Below, one piece after another: positions 56,967 to 64,000 of a stretch of DNA of 64,000 nucleotides. The stretch covers positions 1 through 64,000 of the forward strand of contig JAIXOM010000059.1 in the NCBI GenBank assembly GCA_027486755.1. Reading direction: 5' to 3'. How positions within the stretch are numbered: position 1 is the stretch's first letter; each line of letters starts with the position of its first letter. The position numbers and the translations under genes are program-made. Under the pieces are notes generated by a model. It saw only the letters and a list, made by a program, of their open reading frames with translations. It was not told where the DNA came from and searched no databases. Source of the stretch: Comamonadaceae bacterium (GTDB lineage: Bacteria; Pseudomonadota; Gammaproteobacteria; Burkholderiales; Burkholderiaceae_C).

Positions 56967-58352
56967 ATGGCCTCAGCCCTTAGCGACAAACTCACCCGCC
57001 TGGTCAAGCAATTGCGTGGCCAGGCGCGCATCACCGAGTCCAATGTGCAGGACATGCTGCGCGAGGTGCGCATGGCCCTGCTCGAGGCCGACGTGGCGCT
57101 GCCCGTGGTGCGCGACTTCATCGCCCGCGTCAAGGAAAAAGCCCTGGGCCAGGAGGTGTTGGGCTCGCTCTCTCCGGGACAGGCGCTGGTGGGCATCGTC
57201 AATCGCGAACTGGCCGCCACCATGGGCGAGGGCGTGGCCGACATCAATCTGGCGGTGCAGCCGCCGGCAGTGATCCTGATGGCCGGCCTGCAAGGCGCCG
57301 GCAAGACCACCACGACGGCAAAGCTGGCCAAGCACCTGATTGAAAAGCGCAAGAAGAAGGTGCTGACCGTCTCCGGCGACGTGTATCGGCCGGCCGCCAT
57401 CGAACAGCTCAAGATGGTGACCGCCCAGGCCGGCGCCCAGTGGTTTGAGAGCCGCGCCGATCAAAAGCCGGCGGATATCGCCCGGGCTGCGCTGGAATAT
57501 GCCCGCAGTCACTATTTTGATGTGCTGCTGGTCGACACCGCCGGCCGTCTGGCCATCGACCAAGCGCTGATGGACGAGATCAAGGCATTGCATGCCCAGC
57601 TCAAGCCGGTCGAGACCTTGTTTGTGGTCGATGCCATGCAGGGTCAGGACGCGATCAACACCGCCAAGGCCTTCAGCGAGGCGCTGCCGCTGACCGGCAT
57701 TGTGCTGACCAAGCTCGACGGCGATTCACGCGGCGGCGCCGCGCTGTCGGTGCGGCAGATCACCGGCGCGCCGATCAAGTTCGCCGGCGTCTCCGAAAAG
57801 ATCGACGGCCTGGAGGTGTTCGACGCCGAGCGCCACGCCGGTCGTATTCTGGGCATGGGCGACATTCTGGCCCTGGTCGAGCAGGTCAGCGCGGGTGTCG
57901 ACATGGAAGCGGCGCAAAAGCTTGCTGCCAAGGTCAAGAGCGGCGCCGGTTTTGACCTCAATGATTTTTTGGCCCAGATCCAACAAATGAAACAGATGGG
58001 CGGACTGTCCAGCCTGATGGACAAGCTGCCCTCGCAGCTGTCGGCCAAGGCCGCCGACATGGACCTGGGCAAGGTCGAAAAAGACATCGCGCGCAAGCAA
58101 GGCATCATCCACAGCATGACGCCCAAAGAGCGCGCCAAGCCTGAGCTGATCAAGGCCACCCGCAAGAAACGCATCGCCCTGGGCGCCGGCGTTCAGGTGC
58201 AAGACGTCAACCGCTTGCTCAATGAGTTCGAGCAGATGCAGGGCATGATGAAAAAAATGCAGGGCGGCGGCATGATGAAGATGCTCAAGCGCATGGGCGG
58301 GATGAAGGGTATGGCCGGCATGAAGGGCATGCCGGGCATGCCCAAGTTCTGA
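56967..58352 (+). CDS. ffh: Signal recognition particle protein Ffh
   Basis: Ffh binds signal sequences on nascent membrane proteins together with 4.5S RNA and docks with FtsY. The 461-residue protein has an N domain, a GTPase domain with GLQGAGKTTTTAKLA near 107, DTAGRLAIDQALMDE and TKLDGDSRGGAAL, and a Met-rich M domain (about 330-461) ending in many GGM/GMK units. The sequence SKRIALGAG-type RNA-binding region is present as KKRIALGAGVQVQDVNRLL. Confidence 0.97.
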   Translation: MASALSDKLTRLVKQLRGQARITESNVQDMLREVRMALLEADVALPVVRDFIARVKEKALGQEVLGSLSPGQALVGIVNRELAATMGEGVADINLAVQPPAVILMAGLQGAGKTTTTAKLAKHLIEKRKKKVLTVSGDVYRPAAIEQLKMVTAQAGAQWFESRADQKPADIARAALEYARSHYFDVLLVDTAGRLAIDQALMDEIKALHAQLKPVETLFVVDAMQGQDAINTAKAFSEALPLTGIVLTKLDGDSRGGAALSVRQITGAPIKFAGVSEKIDGLEVFDAERHAGRILGMGDILALVEQVSAGVDMEAAQKLAAKVKSGAGFDLNDFLAQIQQMKQMGGLSSLMDKLPSQLSAKAADMDLGKVEKDIARKQGIIHSMTPKERAKPELIKATRKKRIALGAGVQVQDVNRLLNEFEQMQGMMKKMQGGGMMKMLKRMGGMKGMAGMKGMPGMPKF

Positions 58353-58385
58353 GCGATCGGCTCCGCCGGGCTCTAGCTCTGTAAG

Positions 58386-59720
58386 CTAGACAGCAGCCGC
58401 CTCAAGCACCCGCCCGCGCAGGGCCCGCTGCATGGCCTCGGTCACCTGCACATCGATCATCTGGCCGATCAGGCGCGGATGACCTTCAAAGTTGACCACC
58501 CGGTTGCATTCGGTGCGGCCCATCAACTCCTGCTTGTTCTTGCGCGAGCTGCCTTCGACCAGGATGCGCTGCACCGTGCCGGCGCGGCTGGCGCTGATGG
58601 CGCGCACCTGCTCGTCCAGGGTGGCCTGCAGCCGCGCCAGGCGCGCCTGTTTGACACTGTGCGGCGTGTCATCGTGCAAATTGGCAGCCGGCGTGCCCGG
58701 CCGTGGGCTGAAGATGAAGGAAAACGAGGTGTCGTAGCCCACCTCGTCGACCAGCCGCATCAGCTTGTCGAAGTCCTCGTCAGTCTCGCCTGGAAAGCCG
58801 ACGATGAAGTCGCTGCTCATGGCGAGGTCCGGCCGAATCGCGCGCAGCTTGCGCACCGTACTCTTGTACTGCAAGGCGGTGTAGCCGCGCTTCATGGCCA
58901 TCAGGATGCGGTCGCTGCCGTGCTGCACCGGCAGGTGCAGGTGGTTGACCAGCTTGGGCACCTTGGCATAAACATCGATCAGCCGCTGGGTGAACTCATT
59001 GGGGTGGCTGGTGGTGTAGCGGATGCGCTCGATGCCCGGAATCTCGGCCACATATTCAATGAGCGTGGCAAAGTCGGCGATCTCGGCGCTCTCGCCCATG
59101 GCGCCGCGATAGGCGTTGACGTTTTGGCCCAGCAGCGTGACTTCGCGCACGCCCTGATCGGCCAGCTCGGCCACCTCCACCAGCACGCCATCGAGCGGCC
59201 GCGAGACCTCGTCGCCTCGGGTGTAGGGCACCACGCAGTAGCTGCAGAACTTGGAGCAGCCCTCCATGATGGAGACGAAAGCAGCAGGACCGTCCTTGCG
59301 CGCGGGCGGCAGATGGTCGAATTTCTCGATCTCCGGAAAGCGGATGTCCACCTGCGGCCGGCCCTGCGCGCGCCGCGCATCGAGCAGCTGCGGCAGCCGG
59401 TGCAGGGTTTGCGGGCCGAACACCACGTCCACATAGGGCGCCCTGGCGATGATCTCGGACCCCTCCTGGCTGGCCACGCAGCCGCCGACGCCAATGAGCA
59501 CGCCTTTGGCCTTGAGGTGCTTGACGCGGCCGAGGTCTGAAAACACCTTTTCTTGCGCCTTCTCGCGCACTGAGCAGGTGTTAAAAAGAATCAGGTCGGC
59601 CTCTTCGGGGTCCTGGGTGGCTTCATAGCCTTGGGCTGCGTTGAGCACGTCGGACATCTTGCCCGAGTCGTATTCATTCATCTGGCAGCCGAAGGTCTTG
59701 ATATAGACCTTCTTGCTCAT
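58386..59720 (-). CDS. miaB: tRNA-2-methylthio-N6-dimethylallyladenosine synthase
   Basis: MiaB adds a methylthio group to i6A37 of tRNAs using radical SAM chemistry. ATG 59720 starts [20 protein letters not shown], giving 444 residues; the frame upstream is not homologous. The first cluster uses Cys12 and two further cysteines, and the radical-SAM cluster uses Cys155, Cys159 and Cys162 (CSKFCSYC). A TRAM domain ends the protein. Confidence 0.96.
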   Translation of the reverse strand: MSKKVYIKTFGCQMNEYDSGKMSDVLNAAQGYEATQDPEEADLILFNTCSVREKAQEKVFSDLGRVKHLKAKGVLIGVGGCVASQEGSEIIARAPYVDVVFGPQTLHRLPQLLDARRAQGRPQVDIRFPEIEKFDHLPPARKDGPAAFVSIMEGCSKFCSYCVVPYTRGDEVSRPLDGVLVEVAELADQGVREVTLLGQNVNAYRGAMGESAEIADFATLIEYVAEIPGIERIRYTTSHPNEFTQRLIDVYAKVPKLVNHLHLPVQHGSDRILMAMKRGYTALQYKSTVRKLRAIRPDLAMSSDFIVGFPGETDEDFDKLMRLVDEVGYDTSFSFIFSPRPGTPAANLHDDTPHSVKQARLARLQATLDEQVRAISASRAGTVQRILVEGSSRKNKQELMGRTECNRVVNFEGHPRLIGQMIDVQVTEAMQRALRGRVLEAAAV

Positions 59721-59988
59721 ACGGCAGCTCGGCGGGGGGAGGGGTTCGGTTCGCAGCGGTTCATGGTGTGTGTCCAGAGGCTGGGGGAAAGGGGTCAGCG
59801 ATTTTGCGCTCGCTTTAAGGCACAAGTATCGCAAGCGGTACTGTTGGCGAGAAGCGCCGGACTATACACGCAGCCCGCTACCGGGGTCGGGACTCTGGCC
59901 GCTTGGGCCCATGTGGACGCCTACCGCTGGGCCCGACCCTCGCCCCTGGCCCTGGTGACCTACGTCCGGCTGGCTATGACCTCGGACA
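59721..59988. other. Gap between miaB and the tRNA terminator
   Basis: About 270 bases with no gene that I can support. Short plus-strand frames here have no family resemblance. Confidence 0.5.
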
Positions 59989-60020
59989 TAAAAAAGGGCC
60001 CGGATGTGTTCCGGGCCCTT
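59989..60020 (-). terminator. Intrinsic terminator of tRNA-Met
   Basis: Read on the minus strand, AAGGGCCCGG and CCGGGCCCTT form a perfect 10-bp stem with a seven-base loop, followed by a T-run. It ends the tRNA transcript a few bases past its 3' end. Confidence 0.9.
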
Positions 60021-60025
60021 GCATA

Positions 60026-60102
60026 TGGTGGTGATAGGTGGACTTGAACCACCGACATCAGCATTATGAATGCTGCGCTCTAACCAACTGAGCTATATCA
60101 CC
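60026..60102 (-). tRNA. tRNA-Met (CAU), elongator
   Basis: The 77-nt minus-strand sequence folds as a full cloverleaf: acceptor GGTGATA/TATCACC, D stem GCTC/GAGC, anticodon stem CAGCA/TGCTG around TTCATAA (anticodon CAT), T stem GGTGG/CCACC with TTCAAGT, and an encoded CCA. The normal G1-C72 pair excludes the initiator type. A CAU anticodon can also belong to tRNA-Ile2, which is less likely from the stem sequences. Confidence 0.95.
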
Positions 60103-60129
60103 GTAGGGCGCAGATTATAGCGGCTTTGA

Positions 60130-60924
60130 TCAACGGTGTTTAAAGTTGGCTGGGCGCTTGTTGACGAAGGCGTCCATGCCCTCTTTTTGGTCTTCGGTGG
60201 AAAACAGGCTGTGAAACAGGCGGCGCTCGAAGTTCAGGCCTTCGCTGAGCGGGCTTTCGAAGGCTCGGTTGACCGATTCCTTGGTGGCCATCACTGCCAG
60301 GCGGCCGAACTGGGCAATTTGCAGGGCTGCGCCCAGGGCCTCGTCCATCAGCTTGTCCAAGGGCACCACGCGGCTGACCAGGCCAGCGCGTTCGGCTTCG
60401 GCGGCATCCATCATGCGGCCGGTCAGGGCCAGGTCCATGGCCTTGGATTTACCCACCGCGCGCGGCAGGCGCTGGGTACCGCCGGCGCCGGGGATGATGC
60501 CCAGCTTGATTTCGGGCTGGCCGAAGCGGGCGTTGTCGGCGGCGATGATGAAGTCGCACATCATGGCCAGCTCGCAGCCGCCGCCCAGGGCAAAGCCGCT
60601 GACAGCGGCAATCACCGGTTTGCGCACATCGCCGATTTTTTCCCAGTTGCGGCTGATGAAGTTGCGGCCATAAGCCTGCGCAAAGCTCATGCTCGCCATG
60701 GCGCCGATGTCGGCGCCAGCGGCAAAAGCTTTTTCACTGCCGGTGACGATCATGCAGCCAACGCCGTCGTCGGCTTCGAAGGCGTGCAGGGCTGCGCCGA
60801 GCTCGTCCATCAGCTGGTCGTTCAGGGCATTGAGTTGCTTGGGGCGGTTCAGGCGGACGATGCCGACCTGTTGGCCCTCGGGGCCTTCGGTGCTGACTTG
60901 GATGGTTTCGTATTGGGTGCTCAT
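60130..60924 (-). CDS. Enoyl-CoA hydratase
   Basis: The enzyme hydrates trans-2-enoyl-CoA in beta-oxidation. The 264-residue crotonase has [13 protein letters not shown], the oxyanion-hole AFAAGADI, and the catalytic Glu residues in [11 protein letters not shown] and [20 protein letters not shown]. Both glutamates of the hydratase are present, which supports hydratase rather than isomerase activity. It ends 28 bases from the tRNA gene. Confidence 0.92.
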   Translation of the reverse strand: MSTQYETIQVSTEGPEGQQVGIVRLNRPKQLNALNDQLMDELGAALHAFEADDGVGCMIVTGSEKAFAAGADIGAMASMSFAQAYGRNFISRNWEKIGDVRKPVIAAVSGFALGGGCELAMMCDFIIAADNARFGQPEIKLGIIPGAGGTQRLPRAVGKSKAMDLALTGRMMDAAEAERAGLVSRVVPLDKLMDEALGAALQIAQFGRLAVMATKESVNRAFESPLSEGLNFERRLFHSLFSTEDQKEGMDAFVNKRPANFKHR

Positions 60925-60984
60925 GGTTGGGCCTTTTGTCGGAAGTGGCTGATCAGAAAAGTCTGTATTTTCAGTCGCTGCGCC

Positions 60985-62769
60985 TTAAGCCGAGGGCGGC
61001 TTGTCACCTGCGAGCCAGCGCTCGAGCAGGGCAGCATCCTGCACCGCCAGGCGCCAGGTGACGCCGGGCTCGGGCATGCGCAGGGGCAGGCGCAGCACTT
61101 GCTCGTCGCGCGCCACCAGTGCGGTGATTTTGTCGCCGGCTTGGGCGTACAGGGGCAGGTCGTCTAACTTGCGCAGCCGCCAGCCCTGTCCACCGGGAAT
61201 TTCAAGGCCCAGCCATTCGTCGCCGGCGCTCAGGCCGGCCGCATGGGCCGGCCCGCCGTGGAGCACGGTCTTGATTTTGACGCCCTGGCTTTCATCAACC
61301 CGCAGGCCCAGGCGCTGGGCCCAGGCGTCCTTGTCCTTGAGCACCGCCACGCCGTGCGCCTGCAGCAGCTCTTGCAGTGGCAGATCCTGCGTGCTGTGCA
61401 CCCAGTGCTGCAGCTCGGCGCTGTAGGACCGCCCGCTGCTGTCCTGCAATTGCGCCAGCACATCGGCCTGGCGCATCGGACCACCCTTGCAGCGCTGCCA
61501 CAGGCCGCGCATCACCGCGTCGAGATCGCTGGCTGGCGAGCCCGCGCGCAGCGACAGGTCCAGGCACATGGCCACCAGCGCGCCCTTGGTGTAGTAGCTC
61601 ACGGTGGCGTTGGGCGTGTTCTCATGCTGCCGGTAGTACTTGACCCAGGCGTCCATGCTCGCCTGCGCCACCGACTGCACCTGCCGGCCTGGGGTTTGCA
61701 GCACCTGGTTGATGGTCTTGCCCAGCAGCTTGAGGTAGCCGGCGTTGTCCAGCAGGCCGCAGCGGCGCAGCAGCAGGTCGTCGTAATAGCTGGTAAAGCC
61801 CTCAAAGAACCACAGCAGCTCGGTGTAGTTCTCGCGGCTGTAGTCGTAGCGCTCGAACTCGGCCGGCCGCAGGCGCTTGACGTTCCAGGTGTGAAAGTAT
61901 TCATGGCTGATCAGGCCGCGCAAGGTGGTGTAGCCCTCGCTGACCTGTGCAGCACCCTGGCCGGGCAAATCCCTGCGGCCACAGATCAGTGCGGTGCTAT
62001 TGCGGTGTTCCAGCCCGCCATAGCCGTCGCTGACCGCATGCAGCATGAAGACATAGTTCTTGAAGGGCGGCTTGCCCCGACCCTGCCAGAAGCGAATCTG
62101 CTCCTCGCAGATTTTCTGTGTGTCCTCGAGCAGGCGCTGGCCGTCGAAGTGGGGTGGCGCGCCACTGACCACAAAGCGGTGCGGCACGCCGCCGGCCTTG
62201 AACTGCCCGCTCCAGAGCCGTCCGAAAGTCACCGGGCAGTCGGCCAGCTCGTCGTAATCGCTGGCCAGGTAGCTGCCAAAGCCGCGGCGGTCGGTTTTCA
62301 GGGGTGTCATTGCGGTGGCCAGCGTCCAGTCGCTGTGCCCGGGCGCCGCGGCGATCTCAAGTACCTGGGGCAGGTGGTCCTGTCCGTGCACCCGCAGGCA
62401 CAGGCTGGTGGCATTGAAAAAGCCACGCTCCTGGCCGAGCATGGCGGTGCGCACCGAGGGGTCGTTGGCATAGACCTCGTAGCTGATTTCCAGCATCTGG
62501 TCGGCCCGGTTGGCCACTTGCCAGCTGCACTTATCGAGCTGCTTGAGCTTGAGCCGACGCCGGCCTTGCCGGGCTTGCAGGCCCTGCAACTGGCCCGAAA
62601 ACTCCCGCACCATATAGCTGCCCGGGATCCAGACCGGCAGACTGAGCGCCTGTTCGGCGGCCGGCTGGGGTACGCTGAGCGTGATGCGAAACAGGTGAGC
62701 CTGAAGGTCGGCCACCTCGACGCGGTAGACACAGGCTTCGGGCGGGACGCGGGTGGAGGCTTTGGGCAT
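60985..62769 (-). CDS. M61-family glycyl aminopeptidase-like protease with PDZ domain
   Basis: The 594-residue protein has an N-terminal beta domain (about 10-190), the gluzincin zinc motif HEYFH at 289-293 in LISHEYFHTWNVKRLRP with a later Glu in WFFEGFTSYY, and a C-terminal PDZ domain (about 490-560, GPAHAAGLSAGDEWLG). M61 enzymes remove glycine and alanine from peptide N-termini. There is no obvious signal peptide. The Tyr/Trp-rich catalytic core looks intact. Confidence 0.9.
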   Translation of the reverse strand: MPKASTRVPPEACVYRVEVADLQAHLFRITLSVPQPAAEQALSLPVWIPGSYMVREFSGQLQGLQARQGRRRLKLKQLDKCSWQVANRADQMLEISYEVYANDPSVRTAMLGQERGFFNATSLCLRVHGQDHLPQVLEIAAAPGHSDWTLATAMTPLKTDRRGFGSYLASDYDELADCPVTFGRLWSGQFKAGGVPHRFVVSGAPPHFDGQRLLEDTQKICEEQIRFWQGRGKPPFKNYVFMLHAVSDGYGGLEHRNSTALICGRRDLPGQGAAQVSEGYTTLRGLISHEYFHTWNVKRLRPAEFERYDYSRENYTELLWFFEGFTSYYDDLLLRRCGLLDNAGYLKLLGKTINQVLQTPGRQVQSVAQASMDAWVKYYRQHENTPNATVSYYTKGALVAMCLDLSLRAGSPASDLDAVMRGLWQRCKGGPMRQADVLAQLQDSSGRSYSAELQHWVHSTQDLPLQELLQAHGVAVLKDKDAWAQRLGLRVDESQGVKIKTVLHGGPAHAAGLSAGDEWLGLEIPGGQGWRLRKLDDLPLYAQAGDKITALVARDEQVLRLPLRMPEPGVTWRLAVQDAALLERWLAGDKPPSA

Positions 62770-62781
62770 GCGAGAAGAATA
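62770..62781 (-). promoter_or_regulatory. M61 gene -10-like box, leaderless spacing
   Basis: On the minus strand TATTCT (62781-62776), six bases, then ATG 62769. Confidence 0.4.
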
Positions 62782-62844
62782 CCGCAGCCCGGATCAGTGA
62801 ACCAGCCAGCGCCAGCGCTCAGGTCCAAGCAGGTCCGTGGCGGC

Positions 62845-63591
62845 TCAGGGCGTTTGCGCCTCGGCCAGCAGTTTTTCGACCTGGGCCGAACTGATCGCGC
62901 CCGGTACCCGGCTGCCATTGGCAAAGATCAGGGTGGGCGTGCCGGTGATGCGCATCTTGCGACCGTATTCCACATTGCGGGTCAAGGCGCTGGTGTCGCA
63001 GCCTGGGGAGGAGGGTGGCACCGGCTTGTCGGCCGTCATCAGATCGCTCCAGGCCTTGGCCTTGTCCTTGCTGCACCAGACATTGCGCGACTGCTCGGTC
63101 GATTCAGCGCCCAGGATGGGCATCAGAAACAGGTAGATGGTGATGTCGCTGACTTTTTGCAGGTCGCGCTCGAAGCGCTTGCAATAGCCGCAGTTGGGGT
63201 CTTCAAACAGGGCCAGCTTGCGCTTGCCATTGCCGCGCACGATGGTGATGGCGTCCTTGAGCGGCAGGCTGTCGAAGGCAATCGCATTGAGCTTGTCCTG
63301 GCGTTCCTGGGTCAGGTCGCGGCGGCTGCGGGTATCGACCAGCTGGCCCTGAATCAGGTGCGAGCCGTCGGCGTCGGTATAGACGATCTCGTTGCCCATG
63401 CGCACTTCGAACAGGCCGTTCATCGGCGTGCGGCGAATTTCGTCGATCTTGGGCAGGCCGGGCAAGCGCTCGACCAGATTTTTGCGGATGGCGGCTTCCT
63501 GCGCCGGGGTTTGCGCCAGCGCCAGCAGGGGCAGCAGCAGGGCGGCGGTCAGGCCCGCGCCGCGCAGAAATTGGGTGACCAGGGTTTTCAT
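62845..63591 (-). CDS. dsbC: Periplasmic disulfide isomerase DsbC
   Basis: DsbC repairs wrong disulfides in the periplasm. The 248-residue protein has a signal peptide (hydrophobic core LTAALLLPLLALAQ), an N-terminal dimerisation domain, and a thioredoxin domain with the active-site CGYC at 134-137. A second, structural Cys pair appears in VWCSKD and SPGCDTS. The cis-Pro is in TGTPTLIFANG. It follows the UbiH-type gene by 17 bases on the same strand. Confidence 0.93.
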   Translation of the reverse strand: MKTLVTQFLRGAGLTAALLLPLLALAQTPAQEAAIRKNLVERLPGLPKIDEIRRTPMNGLFEVRMGNEIVYTDADGSHLIQGQLVDTRSRRDLTQERQDKLNAIAFDSLPLKDAITIVRGNGKRKLALFEDPNCGYCKRFERDLQKVSDITIYLFLMPILGAESTEQSRNVWCSKDKAKAWSDLMTADKPVPPSSPGCDTSALTRNVEYGRKMRITGTPTLIFANGSRVPGAISSAQVEKLLAEAQTP

Positions 63592-63608
63592 GGTGTGCTT
63601 TCGGGTCT

Positions 63609-64000
63609 TCAGCCCATGGCCCGGCGCGTTAGCCAGGATTTGATCAAGCCACTGCCCTGCACCGCATTCATGCCCCAGTTGCGCAGGGTCTGCCAGCGGG
63701 CGTCGGTTTGAGCAAAAAGGCCTTGCAGGCCGTCGGTGAGCAAGCCCATGGCCAGCACGTCGGCCTTGCGCGAGCGCTCATAGCGGCGCAGCAGGCGGAT
63801 GTCGCCCAGCGGGCGCCAATATTCGCGCTCGCTGATCACGCGGGCGAGCTCGCGGGCATCGGCCAGGCCCAGGTTCAGGCCTTGCCCGGCCAGGGGATGA
63901 ATGGTGTGGGCCGCATCGCCGGCCAGCGCCCAGCCGGGGCCGACCCAGCGCTCGGCCCGGGCGAGCTGCAGCGGCCAGGCCATCACCGGGCTGCACAGAC
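63609..64000 (-). CDS. C-terminal part of a UbiH/UbiF/COQ6-type FAD monooxygenase (start outside window)
   Basis: The frame stays open to the window edge, so the gene begins beyond 64000; the first Met-like codon at 63986 is internal. The visible 130 residues carry the second FAD-binding motif GDAAHTIHPLAGQGLNLGLADA and the later RYERSRK, typical of ubiquinone-biosynthesis hydroxylases. Which ring position it acts on cannot be told from this part. Confidence 0.88.
   Translation of the reverse strand, partial: LCSPVMAWPLQLARAERWVGPGWALAGDAAHTIHPLAGQGLNLGLADARELARVISEREYWRPLGDIRLLRRYERSRKADVLAMGLLTDGLQGLFAQTDARWQTLRNWGMNAVQGSGLIKSWLTRRAMG

Noticed and set aside
61243..63711. 822-codon plus-strand frame
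   Set aside because: It is the complement of the M61 and dsbC genes; high GC leaves antisense frames open and it has no family motifs.

Overview
The window is a high-GC betaproteobacterial chromosome segment, most likely from Burkholderiales near Comamonadaceae. The evidence is the order of housekeeping genes (dapF-DUF484-xerC; mraZ to lpxC; accB-accC-prmA; nrdA-nrdB next to a Lys/Ala/Pro histone-like gene; ampD-ccsA/ffh/miaB), a one-cysteine DksA with a Lys/Ala/Pro-rich N-terminal tail, and dense ATGA-type gene overlaps. No phage, insertion sequence or CRISPR array was seen.

Layout. 1-4.7 kb: the end of a repetitive Ig-like surface protein with two overlapping export-type genes (a HlyD-like adaptor and an M50-peptidase/adaptor chimera). 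4.8-14.5 kb: NUDIX-MBL hydrolase, dapF, DUF484, xerC, a barrel-like ORF without a proper 5' end, an RlmI-type rRNA methyltransferase, a COG0523 metallochaperone and dksA. 14.7-33.1 kb: a complete division and cell-wall cluster (mraZ rsmH ftsL ftsI murE murF mraY murD ftsW murG murC ddl ftsQ ftsA ftsZ lpxC) and a small membrane protein. 33.1-38.5 kb: ruvC, mtgA, an RNase II-family gene broken by an in-frame amber codon, a YqiA-type esterase and rodA. 38.6-42.7 kb: tldD, a cupin gene broken by an in-frame opal codon, a ParE-type toxin-antitoxin pair, and aroG behind a probable attenuator. 42.7-49.5 kb: mpl (peptidoglycan recycling), a conserved unknown, a TlpA-like thioredoxin, accB, accC, prmA and a PfkB-family kinase. 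49.8-64 kb: histone-like protein, nrdB, nrdA with NrdR sites, ampD, a small zinc-ribbon protein, a CcsA-like protein, ffh, miaB, tRNA-Met, enoyl-CoA hydratase, an M61 peptidase, dsbC and the end of a UbiH-type monooxygenase.

How the genes work together. Most of the window builds and divides the cell envelope: DapF makes the meso-diaminopimelate that MurE adds, MurC-F, MraY and MurG make lipid II, FtsI/FtsW/RodA/MtgA polymerise it, and AmpD plus Mpl recycle it. Other genes serve translation and protein export (rsmH, RlmI-type enzyme, miaB, prmA, ffh), fatty-acid synthesis (accBC) and dNTP supply (nrdAB).

Most interesting signals. (1) Upstream of aroG there is a 24-codon leader ORF holding the run FYFAYFW, then a strong intrinsic terminator whose 5' arm can pair instead with a segment of the leader ORF. 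This is the layout of an aromatic amino-acid attenuator. (2) Eleven genes carry a -10-like hexamer ending exactly six bases before the ATG, with no Shine-Dalgarno sequence, which suggests leaderless mRNAs. (3) Two otherwise well-preserved genes each carry a single in-frame stop codon. (4) nrdA has two NrdR-like boxes 31 bp apart over a good promoter, followed by a structured leader of about 220 nt.
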